DNA of 64,000 nucleotides. Origin: Gammaproteobacteria bacterium. Its GTDB lineage: Bacteria; Pseudomonadota; Gammaproteobacteria; JABDBA01. The stretch lies in the NCBI GenBank assembly GCA_013288885.1, contig JABDBA010000001.1:397840-461839 (forward strand). The letters run 5' to 3'. Positions 43,901 to 51,877 of this stretch are shown here, piece after piece. Position 1 is the stretch's first letter. Every line of letters begins with the position of its first letter. A program made the translations under genes and the position numbers. The notes under the pieces are model-generated. The model saw only the letters and a list, made by a program, of their open reading frames with translations, had not been told where the DNA came from and ran no database searches.

Positions 43901-46677
43901 AACGCTTGAGAAATTAATTTGTATTCTACCCCATTTGCGATAGTAGACAGTTTAAGTTCTACAAATTTTAGTATAGGCAAATCTCTTTTAGTGTATTTAT
44001 CTTGTTTTTCTTCACTCGCGAGCCTAACCTCGTGTGTTGGAGAAAATGATGCTGGAGTAGCAAAAATTGCTGAATCGGTTGCAGCAGCAATAGGCGAACG
44101 ATTGGTGGGAGATGTGGCAAGCATCGATGACGACGACTGAAAAGATAATGCCGAGCTAGCCGGAGGGCTAAATGACATATAGTGTGATGAAGAATTTAAA
44201 TTGGAAGATGATGCTGGGCTTGTCGCTGGCCTATCAAGCGCTGGGCGAGGGCCGGTACTCGCAGCAGCAGCCTTAGATGAACTCTGTGGGCTAGGAGAAG
44301 CTGCTCTTGCTGCAGGAGGGGGAGAGTTTGGTCGTGCTGATGTTGAAGCTGATGATGCAGATCCGTGTGATGAAGTGGATGGAGTTCTCCCAAATTTGCT
44401 AAATGTTCTACTGATACTAAAGTTTTTTCTGTGAGTTGGTTTTGCCGTAGGTTTTGGAGTCCCGCATTTTTCGTGCAGGTATTCTTCAATATCAGTAATA
44501 GTATCTGCTGTATAGTTTCTTTGCGATATTAATTTTTTGAACTCTGAAAATTTTTCTTGTATGTAGTTACGTTGTTGCCCGAGTAAGTCCTTTGCCGCTT
44601 CGTAATTAGCATTTATAATACTGTAATCAGGAGTTCTTTTAGTGATTTGTTTATCCATTCTCATCGTTCTGTAAGAGCAGAGGATAAGAATTACATCTAA
44701 CACACCTTCAAGGTTTTCTTTATGCTTTTCAAAATTTTTAAAAAATTCAAGGATATTTATTTCTCCAGCTAAAGCAGGTAAATGCATGTTTGCTTTTTGT
44801 TGCTCATTGCCCAAGCATGCAAGAACAATTCCAAGTCTATTTTTATCATTAAGCTCACGAAGAGAAGTAACAATCATTGTGGTTATTCCATCTAACCAGT
44901 CTTTAGTGCCATGACATATAGCTTTATCGCGCATATCGTCGCATATTAATTTTGCAGTTTCGCCGTTTGCTCTTATTATTTTTTGGCCTTGGCCTAATTC
45001 ATAGATTTTGCAGTCTTGAATCGACTTGGCAACTATTAATTGATCGAATAGTTCATATTGTATCGTGGTGGTAATCGGTGCTGAATGTGTATAGCCATCG
45101 ATTACATCATTTTGCCAAACCAATTTAGGCAAAATTGCTTCGGTATAAATTTTTTCTTCTTTATCATCTGCTACTAATGTGGTAGTTGCACTTGTTGTTT
45201 GAGTTGGGCTTTCTAACAAACCTTGGACAAATTGGTAACCTTCACTGCCTTCAGCGTAATTATTTGTTTTTAATAAAGCAAATATTTGAAGGTTATCTTT
45301 TATGTACGATGAAACCCCAGGAGTTTTGATGGCTGCAATAGCTTGCTGATAAACTGATTCCATTTTCTCAAAATTTGGTGTTGCTGCGTTTATTTGCGTA
45401 GGTTTAAAATTTTTATACATGAATAAAATAAATATTGTCTTTAAAACCTTTTCGCCTTCAAATTTATAGGCTCGTAAATTTTTAAAAAAATCTACGATAT
45501 TTAATGTTTGAGCATTCTCAGATATTACGTTGCTTTCAAGCGCCATGATTCTTTTCACGGCTGGTAAGCTAGTTGCATTAACAATCAGTACGGATGGGCG
45601 GCTTACTCCGTCTCTCGGAGATGAATCTGAACGAGTAAGTGGCTGCGCAGCACTTGCTGTTAACCTTGGGGTCAGTTGTATTGGTAATGGTGTTAAAATG
45701 CTCTTGGCAAAGGCGCTAACTCTCTCATATTCTTGCGATGCTAATAGATGCTGTTTGAGTTTTTCGTCTATAAATGTATTGATGTATGTTTGTAAATCGG
45801 TATCTTGTAAGACCTCTAATATTTCGCCATAGTTGGCCGCCATTCTTTCGCGATCTGAAGGCGGTTGTGTTTCTTTTTCCTCAGTTTCTTTATCTTTAAT
45901 ATTAGGTGCTATCCCCATTTTACTGAATTGATATAAAATAAATATAGCGTTAGTGATATCGTCTGCAGCAGACCGCTCTGGGTCTAGTGATGTAAAAAAT
46001 TCAACAATAGTTTGCTCGCCTTGTTTTGTGGCTATGTTTTTTTTACCCAGCATTATTGTTTGGGTATTAGGATAATCGTTATCTTGCTTAGATTCTTCTG
46101 GTTTAACGACAGTATTGTTTGATGTTGGAAATTTTTTTATATTACCAGCGACGCGAGAAGCAGTGCCTAGTAACACAGCAAGAGCAGTGGTAATTAAATC
46201 ATATCTGGGAGATCCATCGTCATTACACTGGGCATTGCGAGTATGTGAATGACCTTCCCAGTTGTTTTGGACAGCTGTGAATAAGTCTTTTTCTTGTAGA
46301 TTTTGAAGGGAAGGATCAGAAGATGGTACAATAGTTCCAGCAAGCAATGCAAAATAACTGTTTAAGTAAGTGACTAGAAAAAATGCTGAGTTTATATCTA
46401 AGCAGGGTAATGGTCTTCCGGTGATTTTAGATTGGTAAGTTCCAGATTTGGTTTTTAGAATAAGCGTTGTTGTTCTCTCATCCTCTTTCAGTTCACATTC
46501 ATCTAATTTTATTAGGGTTGGGTCACCTAATAATTTTGCTGAGTACTCCGAAATGTTTTGCGCGTTTATTCTTCTTTTTATATCGTTGAGTAAGTCTGAT
46601 AATTCTGTTTTGGGGCCTTTAATAGTTACTTGAATAACAGTAGTTTGGGGATTGGTTAGTTTAATTTCGATTCCCAT
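40918..46677 (-). CDS. Giant 1919-aa protein of repeated modules, candidate effector
   Basis: I do not recognise this protein. It has no signal peptide or membrane helix. A short motif of the form x-N-I-[LIV]-[DE]-[FY]-[FLI]-x-x-L recurs about eight times: IVEFFTSL (about residue 222), LNIVDFFKNL (~390), INILEFFKNF (~640), VNILDYFSAL (~1055), MSIVDFFQGL (~1213), VNILVYLKNL (~1355), VNILDLFTAL (~1500), VNIINFIQQL (~1778). Most are followed 20-40 residues later by a hydrophobic segment such as VLFSYRSMK or LVLFSYKKMK, then a Tyr/Leu-rich helix. Two long Ser/Ala/Pro-rich linkers lie near 735-860 and 1600-1730. The ATG has AAGGAG eight bases ahead, and a PmrA-like promoter lies upstream. Modular, low-complexity and promoter features suggest a large secreted effector; this is inference. 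Confidence 0.85.
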   Translation of the reverse strand: MGIEIKLTNPQTTVIQVTIKGPKTELSDLLNDIKRRINAQNISEYSAKLLGDPTLIKLDECELKEDERTTTLILKTKSGTYQSKITGRPLPCLDINSAFFLVTYLNSYFALLAGTIVPSSDPSLQNLQEKDLFTAVQNNWEGHSHTRNAQCNDDGSPRYDLITTALAVLLGTASRVAGNIKKFPTSNNTVVKPEESKQDNDYPNTQTIMLGKKNIATKQGEQTIVEFFTSLDPERSAADDITNAIFILYQFSKMGIAPNIKDKETEEKETQPPSDRERMAANYGEILEVLQDTDLQTYINTFIDEKLKQHLLASQEYERVSAFAKSILTPLPIQLTPRLTASAAQPLTRSDSSPRDGVSRPSVLIVNATSLPAVKRIMALESNVISENAQTLNIVDFFKNLRAYKFEGEKVLKTIFILFMYKNFKPTQINAATPNFEKMESVYQQAIAAIKTPGVSSYIKDNLQIFALLKTNNYAEGSEGYQFVQGLLESPTQTTSATTTLVADDKEEKIYTEAILPKLVWQNDVIDGYTHSAPITTTIQYELFDQLIVAKSIQDCKIYELGQGQKIIRANGETAKLICDDMRDKAICHGTKDWLDGITTMIVTSLRELNDKNRLGIVLACLGNEQQKANMHLPALAGEINILEFFKNFEKHKENLEGVLDVILILCSYRTMRMDKQITKRTPDYSIINANYEAAKDLLGQQRNYIQEKFSEFKKLISQRNYTADTITDIEEYLHEKCGTPKPTAKPTHRKNFSISRTFSKFGRTPSTSSHGSASSASTSARPNSPPPAARAASPSPQSSSKAAAASTGPRPALDRPATSPASSSNLNSSSHYMSFSPPASSALSFQSSSSMLATSPTNRSPIAAATDSAIFATPASFSPTHEVRLASEEKQDKYTKRDLPILKFVELKLSTIANGVEYKLISQALSDKQINFWQRIARSTTTKNWSITSKQGKTFIRIDKETTGQTCNRLQQTAIDSPQQLDALFAPLQSSVRAVSPAPGSSQHHRARTQFTANVLASMNPPTDDSKQNAEEESFKTFSKEYMRTGQIQISTGTVNILDYFSALPTQAGDSTEVNLADLALVIKVLFSYRSMKQDDGTLGNSPNLAAMDGLYEKSKSNLLTKKNFIESKLDQIKQLCFPNEGAAQLVLRTSLVKFLTHILNPGQAKHHRAKTAGAGIAADSANAAQADEEDIILLMRGALYLNKIIPNLSTRMSIVDFFQGLPKNDNATREHITKSLLVLFSYKKMKDDGKITKTTAHYAEMEKTYETITKLLQTEDSPPQPTAIATHIIFKLKFLDHIKNPGVLNNEFAIEITNFIKALLGLVQKTAAASTPEKNTEVSPLLLVELSDKKTKVNILVYLKNLPDSTDVNWKDFILVMACLKKYTDLTPNSRGSVIEEKAGENVEQEMQGIYVKAMALIKEQARKDFICNKMPELMDSMFGSSNGTIAKIDGNQVALLTFITECVEYKEPSSPKASKPPIEFPDAAIDLSAYTTIDTPDGKVNILDLFTALGTQEAVDWGRVSLALDALCYLKNGIAAAKTEPADGDQSPSEQSRFQAKEQVYKNAVALIQTLMRAKFINQNISTLQQAVNKAKEDDGLITTPEEIMGLIQELAPPADDEFELPNNNDHEASLQTGTTSSASSPSVLTSTKSPGTTSITVFGFQPAPATLAAFTANSSSSSSSAASQQLRSSLADISDLGLQSPPRVVVASPSSTNSTAMPFNLDSTSSSSSSNRSSGSSDGETKMGVTEQPAQLTPLETLVKEAMLKDTIKIGPAKVNIINFIQQLSSNKRSLMREQFITNLATVILYVAVYDVRKDRMKLSSTDSKKVEDQRKEIVDCFFGTDVREASNIKLRKEIIAEAKQDIKAYLKPTTNNKIPLNAYENYQVDAFIDNLSAATQVAVPRRLDVGAAYNPQRP

Positions 46678-46758
46678 ATTGCGCACTCCTTTGTTTTTGA
46701 TTTAGGTAGAGGAAAAACTTAGCCACGCTATTGTAAAACAATCCGCGCGTTTTTCGGA

Positions 46759-46790
46759 AGTATTTATTTTTAACTTAAGAGGAATGTAAG
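46759..46790 (-). promoter_or_regulatory. PmrA-like tandem box and -10 for the 1919-aa gene
   Basis: On the minus strand CTTACATTC (46790-46782), 2 bases, CTTAAGTTA (46779-46771): period 11 as in the other two boxes. AATACT (46764-46759) is a -10-like hexamer that begins 15 bases after the second half-site. The first half-site has C in place of the fifth-position A, so the match is weaker than at 14401. Confidence 0.5.
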
Positions 46791-46872
46791 AAACTGGCTA
46801 TACAGTTATTCATTTTTTTAATTTTTATCAAGCCATATGGTAAGTGAACTTTCCAAATGTAAGTATAAATTA

Positions 46873-49518
46873 TTATTTCTTAAAAGCGGTAATAATCGAA
46901 TGATGTGCTGATACAACATTTGTCACACTGTTAGCAGGTGATGAAATTGCTGCTGCTGTGGAACCCAAAGCTTGTTCAGGATTTTTATCAGAGGGGTTAG
47001 TTGTGGTAGGAACTTCTGGTTTTTTTGATGTACTAACTGTACTGCTCGTCAACATGCGGGAAGAAGTAAAAGATTGACTAATAGCTCGTGCAGCAGTAGG
47101 GCTTTGAGGGCGAGTCATTTCTTCTATGCGCAATACAGATGCTCGCACGGAGGTCCCAGCCTCGCCTGACGCAAAAAAACGGCTTGGAGATTGCGCTCTT
47201 TTTGGGGAGGTGGGTCTTTCTGGTGTATAAGTAAAATATGCCAGCGTTTGGGCATAAGATAGAGATTTAGGTCGACCTTCGCCGAATGAATTACTTGTAG
47301 CAGAAGTGCTTTGTGAAGTGCCGGAGGTTGCTGGCGTTGGAGCTGACGCAGATGCAGTAGTAGTTGCAGAAGCTTGCGGTTTTATTGGTGGCTTTGATCG
47401 TTGTGGTTCTTGCTTAGCATCACCATTTCTATCGTCAACAAATTTTCCGCGTGGATGTTGATCTGCTAACCAGGTTTCAAAAATATCGATTTCCCATGCA
47501 TCGATTTGGAATTTCATTGGAGAATTGGGAATATTATTAGCTGGTAGGCATTTTATGGTGCTGTCAGAAAAAGTAGTCTTATAGGCTACAACACTCGTTA
47601 ATTCTTTATCAATTACACGCGAAAGCATTTTATCCTGCGATTGCGGATCAATTTGCCACCGCAGGTCTAGTGTTAAATAATCAATATATTTTTGAATAGG
47701 CGCGGCCAAGCTGGGATCGCTACGATATTCGTATAAAATTTCGCGTAATTCTTGGTGTTTATGCAAAGCGCCTAATAAAGCATCGTTAAAATCCAGAAAG
47801 TTTTTATAATGTGTTTTCCATGGTGATAGTAATTTTCTATCTTTGCCTATGCCTTTAAATAATTTATTTTTTGATTGATGACAGATTGCCATAAAATCTA
47901 TAATAATTTTAATTTTTTGTTTTCTTGCTGTTTTTTTATCTGCAAGATCTTTAGTGTTTGGAGATAGAAGCGCTAGGTTGATTAAAGTAGCTGGAAATGA
48001 AAATTCTTTTGAATTAATATCTCCTTTATCCCCACCTAATTTTATTTCTGAATGTTCTAATTTTTTCCAGGCGGCATTTTCATCAACTGTTAAAAAATGT
48101 GTAATTTCGCCGAGTGTTGTTTTTAGAAATTGTTGTTGTCTTGGACTGAGGGTCGCAGATTGAGAATGGGTGTCAGTGAGTAGTTGTTTAGTGCGTACAA
48201 ACTCCAGATGTTTTTCTTTCGCTTTTTCTTCAGCTGGTTTTATACTGTCTTGTGAGGGCGCAATAGCAAGTGCAACAATAAGTTGTTCTTCAAAATCTAC
48301 TACAGTAGCGGGTGGAACGCGGAACTTTGATTCTTCAATAACCGCATTGGTATTGTCTTTAAAGTCACGGTGTGTTTTAGATACGTGCCCAAAGGCTTTT
48401 TGTTCTGCTGCTGTAGTGGCACGAGAAAAAAACCACTGATCATTATTTTCTAGTTTATCCTTATGGCCTTCGCCTTTTTGCCATGCTAAATTCAGATACA
48501 AATGATGGGTGTATTTAACTACTTCTGGATGTCCTGTCGATTGGTTTTGATTAAAGTCATTAATAAAACTCCACAATTGCTCGTTTGCTAACGCTTGCAA
48601 TAATAATTTCTCTAGCTTTTCAAATTTAGTGAGTAATTCGCTCCATGCAGGTGAGGGGTACAATATTTTCCACTGAGAGGTATAGCAGCGTGCGAAACAA
48701 ATTAAAATTTGTTCAAGAATATTGCGGATTTTTTTACGGTTTTCTATTTTATTGGTAGGGTCATTTAGGTGGCTTGCTATGGGTGGTTCTTTGGCTGGTA
48801 GAGTAGTGATCCATAACGCCAAATATTTTTCTATATCACAAGAAAAATCTTGTGTGGTTACATCACCTGGACTGGTGATGTCACTACCCGCTAGTACATC
48901 ACATGCGTTTATTTTTACTTTTCCGTAGAACAGGTCATGCCAGGCGTCGCAGGTTTCTGGGTTGAATAGACGGGAATCTCTGATGAACTGTGTCGCCTTG
49001 TCTTCTTCCGTATCTGGCATACTTGCATTGGATGCTGATGAAATGCTCATCGGTGTGGTGGAAGATGTTGATGCAGATGATGGAGGTGCTACAGATTTTG
49101 CATCATCTGGTTCATCTTCAGGTCTTTTTTTGGAACTTCCTGAGAATAACCACCTTGAATATGACGATGAGCTTGGTCTGTCTGTTATTGATTTTTGTTT
49201 GGGGTTGCATTTGGAATTAAAAATTGCTTGCAAGTCATCTTCGCTGAGGGATTTATCATCTGCAAAAAACCCGTGGACTACTGAAGTTATTTCTCCTAAT
49301 GCCATAAGTTGATCTTTTATGGGCTTCGCCCCATAGCAGAATGCAAACCAAACTACTTCTCTTTGAGTTTTAAGATTAAAACGTCCATCTTTTATTGCGG
49401 GAATACCCATAAACATTTGACGATTGAGCACTTGTAGTGTTGCATTTACCTTGGAGTTTTCCAAAAATCCAATATCAGAAACTTGATAAGTGCCATCAGC
49501 TAATTTTGTTAGTTTCAT
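46873..49518 (-). CDS. Uncharacterised 881-aa protein with two-fold internal repeat, candidate effector
   Basis: I do not recognise this protein. Two long segments resemble each other: A (about residues 180-345) and B (about 463-622). Each runs from a W-containing start (CDAWHDLFYGKVKI / NAAWKKLEHSEIKL) through a basic helix (NRKKIRNILEQILICFARC / ARKQKIKIIIDFMAICHQS), WSELLTKFEKLEKLLLQAL / WKTHYKNFLDFNDALLGAL, to YLNLAWQ / YLTLDLRWQ. Ser/Thr/Ala-rich linkers lie near 110-165 and from about 700 to the end. No signal peptide or membrane helix. The ATG has a GAGG site. It lies next to the 1919-aa gene and shares its composition, so they may work together; no PmrA-like box was found upstream. 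Confidence 0.8.
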   Translation of the reverse strand: MKLTKLADGTYQVSDIGFLENSKVNATLQVLNRQMFMGIPAIKDGRFNLKTQREVVWFAFCYGAKPIKDQLMALGEITSVVHGFFADDKSLSEDDLQAIFNSKCNPKQKSITDRPSSSSYSRWLFSGSSKKRPEDEPDDAKSVAPPSSASTSSTTPMSISSASNASMPDTEEDKATQFIRDSRLFNPETCDAWHDLFYGKVKINACDVLAGSDITSPGDVTTQDFSCDIEKYLALWITTLPAKEPPIASHLNDPTNKIENRKKIRNILEQILICFARCYTSQWKILYPSPAWSELLTKFEKLEKLLLQALANEQLWSFINDFNQNQSTGHPEVVKYTHHLYLNLAWQKGEGHKDKLENNDQWFFSRATTAAEQKAFGHVSKTHRDFKDNTNAVIEESKFRVPPATVVDFEEQLIVALAIAPSQDSIKPAEEKAKEKHLEFVRTKQLLTDTHSQSATLSPRQQQFLKTTLGEITHFLTVDENAAWKKLEHSEIKLGGDKGDINSKEFSFPATLINLALLSPNTKDLADKKTARKQKIKIIIDFMAICHQSKNKLFKGIGKDRKLLSPWKTHYKNFLDFNDALLGALHKHQELREILYEYRSDPSLAAPIQKYIDYLTLDLRWQIDPQSQDKMLSRVIDKELTSVVAYKTTFSDSTIKCLPANNIPNSPMKFQIDAWEIDIFETWLADQHPRGKFVDDRNGDAKQEPQRSKPPIKPQASATTTASASAPTPATSGTSQSTSATSNSFGEGRPKSLSYAQTLAYFTYTPERPTSPKRAQSPSRFFASGEAGTSVRASVLRIEEMTRPQSPTAARAISQSFTSSRMLTSSTVSTSKKPEVPTTTNPSDKNPEQALGSTAAAISSPANSVTNVVSAHHSIITAFKK

Positions 49519-49627
49519 GAGGTGGCCTCTTTATATTTTTTTGCAAAATTTATTTATTTGGGCTTAATAAAATACTTCATTAAGGTTGAAGTCTAGCATA
49601 GAATTATGGGGGTGGATATAGTACTGC

Positions 49628-49659
49628 TGTCGGCTCCGCTTCGCTTGAGCCGACCTACA
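49628..49659. repeat. GTCGGCTC hairpin repeat downstream of the first FUSC gene
   Basis: TGTCGGCTC (49628-49636) pairs with GAGCCGAC (49647-49654), followed by CTACA. It has the same layout as the repeat at 50749-50785 on the other side of the FUSC gene. Similar GTAGGTCGG hairpins occur widely in gammaproteobacteria. It may terminate transcription. Confidence 0.7.
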
Positions 49660-49690
49660 CTGAAATGAAAATTGGGGAACTGGGAGTACT

Positions 49691-50737
49691 TTATAATTCC
49701 AAAATCGCTTGATTGATGTGTTTTAGTTCGATGGCTAGTTTCTTGAGTTGGTAAACATAAAATATTAATGCCATATTTTTGGGGGTTTGGTTTGACATCA
49801 TTTGTTTGAGCTCTTGTTCTTCTATTAACATGATGTCGGTTTTCCAGTGATCAATATTAAATACCGAATCCTTTAATGGGGGATTCATCTGGTCTAAATG
49901 CATGATGTTTTCATTAAAACCGGAAGTGATTTGTTGTACAAAATATGTGATGCGTTGGTTATTGCTAATCGATAAGTCTGCGAGTTTGTTAGCGACTAAC
50001 GCAATGGCTAATAAAAGATTGTGTACTATATTGAGGCTGACAATAAGTGAATAAACCGCCTCGGTCTTAATAGGCATTACACCGGGTTCATAAGAAAATT
50101 CTTTAAAAGAACGCATGCTTTCAATGAGTGAATTTTCTATTTCATATTTTTCATCACTAGTTGTGGTTGTATTTTTTTCAAGTATATTTTTAGAGAGTAG
50201 CGCAAAATAATTTTGCGAACATGACAATGTTTTTTGCAAATTCTTTTTTAATTCGATGCGTGAAGCATTCGGCCATAATAAATAGCTGGCGATTAAGCCG
50301 ATAGTAACACCAATAAATGTATCGAGGATGCGGGCAAAAGCAAAATGCCAAATAGAGGGCGCGCCATGGCTCAATAAAAGAATGAGTAAAATACTGGTGA
50401 AAAATATGCTGTAATAGTAGTAGTTATTAAATAAATATACCGCCAAAAATGTAAACAATGGCACAGTGATGATAAAATAATTGGTATTGGGAATGAGATA
50501 AAGTAACATCGCGCCGGTTAAGATGCCCATGATGGTACCAAAAATTCTTTCTTTCGCGCGTTTGATAGAAGCGCCGGTGGTGGCGCGAATGGTGATAATG
50601 GCACTGAGGGTGACCCAGTAACTATAATCTAAATTAAACGCGTAGCCGACACAAATGGCGACGGTGGCCGCGACCATTACTTGTAAGGCGCGGTTCCAGT
50701 AGGTGTCTTTGATGGTGAGTATGTTGTTAATTGTCAT
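49691..50737 (-). CDS. FUSC-family membrane protein (aromatic acid exporter-like), copy 1
   Basis: A 348-aa protein. The N-terminal half has about six membrane helices with the FUSC hallmarks: RALQVMVAATVAICVGYAF, YWVTLSAIITIRATTGASIKRAKERIFGTIMGIL (conserved R..ER..GT..G) and LLWPNASRIEL at the end of the bundle; the rest is a helical cytoplasmic domain. FUSC proteins resemble AaeB and YccS, efflux proteins for aromatic acids or polyamines. I chose the ATG at 50735-50737; an ATG four codons upstream lies next to the repeat. It is flanked by related hairpin repeats and follows a second FUSC gene. Confidence 0.85.
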   Translation of the reverse strand: MTINNILTIKDTYWNRALQVMVAATVAICVGYAFNLDYSYWVTLSAIITIRATTGASIKRAKERIFGTIMGILTGAMLLYLIPNTNYFIITVPLFTFLAVYLFNNYYYYSIFFTSILLILLLSHGAPSIWHFAFARILDTFIGVTIGLIASYLLWPNASRIELKKNLQKTLSCSQNYFALLSKNILEKNTTTTSDEKYEIENSLIESMRSFKEFSYEPGVMPIKTEAVYSLIVSLNIVHNLLLAIALVANKLADLSISNNQRITYFVQQITSGFNENIMHLDQMNPPLKDSVFNIDHWKTDIMLIEEQELKQMMSNQTPKNMALIFYVYQLKKLAIELKHINQAILEL

Positions 50738-50748
50738 ATAGCATCTCA

Positions 50749-50785
50749 TGTCGGATCCGTCGCTGCGCGACTTGATCCGACCTAC
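50749..50785. repeat. GTCGGATC hairpin repeat between the two FUSC genes
   Basis: GTCGGATC (50750-50757) and GATCCGAC (50774-50781) are 8-bp perfect arms, followed by CTAC. The stop codon of the upstream FUSC gene (TAG, complement of 50782-50784) lies in the repeat, and the next gene starts within a few bases of its other end. Confidence 0.75.
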
Positions 50786-51873
50786 TTGATTCGGCTTACA
50801 TCATTCGCAATGACGCCAAATTCGGCAACTGTTATTTGTAGATCTTTTAAATAATACGAAAAAATTGTCATATCAAATGGCCAATGGTAAACAATTTCTT
50901 TTTGCAGTGTTACATTTAAAGCAGTATCTATTTTATTTTGTAATAAAGCACAGCTTTGTAAAAAATCTTTGCTGTCTGGCATATCTATATCATTCTTCAA
51001 AAAATCACCATAGCTTTGTAATAACGCGCGGGTGCTGGCGCCAAATTGCGAGAGTTCAGGCAAGACATTAGCAAAGGCAGTGTTGCTGGCTGGGTCAGTG
51101 AGAATGTTTGTTAATGGCAGCAAATGGTCGACTAATTTTTCGACGGCGGTTAATAATGTTTGTAGTTTTTTTTCTGCCGCAGTTTTTTGTTTTAATGATT
51201 GCGCAAGACATCTGGATTTACTGAGTAGCGTTAAGATATGTTCTTTGATTTGCCAATGACGGGGGTTGATATGATTGCCGCGTAAATTATCGGTGTAGCT
51301 GTAATAAAAATATTCGGTGGCCTCATGTAATAATAAAATCAAGGTTTCTTTTAATTTTTTACGTGGGTTAGTGGGGAACAACAAGAAAGTAACCACTAAA
51401 GCGATGACCCAAGCATATAAGCAAAGGATTAAGCGTTCTAAAGCAATGGCCGAGTTGGCCGGAATTCCGCCTGCGGTAATCACCAGCAATAAAGCGCACA
51501 AACCTGCAAGCGCATACGATAGGTTAATGCGCGCAGCATTGATGCCGATGGTGATAGTGATGATCGAGACGACCAGCAATGCCAACAAATGGGTGCTGGC
51601 GAGGGTTGCCAGATAAACGCCTGCTGATCCTAATATCCCTGCAAATATCATGCTACCCAAGCGTTGATATAAAGTATCATCAGGGTTGTTGAGCATCAAT
51701 AAAATGGTCGCTAAAATTAAAAAAAAGCTTTGTGGTGAAGCTAAATATTTTGCTAACAATAAGGCAACGATGCTGGCAGTGGTTACTTTTGCGGCGAGGA
51801 TCAACCAGCCTTTGGTGGTGCTGAGTTGTTGGAGGTAGTTGTCAGTAATGGATTTTAAGGAGGATTTTAGCAT
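50782..51873 (-). CDS. FUSC-family membrane protein, copy 2
   Basis: A 363-aa relative of the downstream gene. About six N-terminal helices include AAKVTTASIVALLLAKYL, FFLILATILLMLNNPDDTLYQRLGSMIFAGILG (the conserved R.G....G element) and LLFPTNPRKKLKETLILL; a helical soluble half follows. I chose the ATG at 51871-51873, 4 bases after the reductase stop, so the reductase and both FUSC proteins are probably one transcript. Whether the two FUSC proteins form a heteromer is unknown. The last codons and stop fall at the edge of a hairpin repeat. Confidence 0.83.
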   Translation of the reverse strand: MLKSSLKSITDNYLQQLSTTKGWLILAAKVTTASIVALLLAKYLASPQSFFLILATILLMLNNPDDTLYQRLGSMIFAGILGSAGVYLATLASTHLLALLVVSIITITIGINAARINLSYALAGLCALLLVITAGGIPANSAIALERLILCLYAWVIALVVTFLLFPTNPRKKLKETLILLLHEATEYFYYSYTDNLRGNHINPRHWQIKEHILTLLSKSRCLAQSLKQKTAAEKKLQTLLTAVEKLVDHLLPLTNILTDPASNTAFANVLPELSQFGASTRALLQSYGDFLKNDIDMPDSKDFLQSCALLQNKIDTALNVTLQKEIVYHWPFDMTIFSYYLKDLQITVAEFGVIANDVSRIK

Positions 51874-51877
51874 TGGT

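Noticed and set aside
44196..44489. Open frames on both strands in the Ser/Ala/Pro-rich part of the 1919-aa gene
   Set aside because: Low-complexity codon repeats keep several frames open; the His/Leu-rich products have no independent support.
49519..49620. A possible PmrA-like box upstream of the 881-aa gene
   Set aside because: TTAA occurs twice on the minus strand but 16 bases apart, not 11, and no -10 falls at the expected distance.
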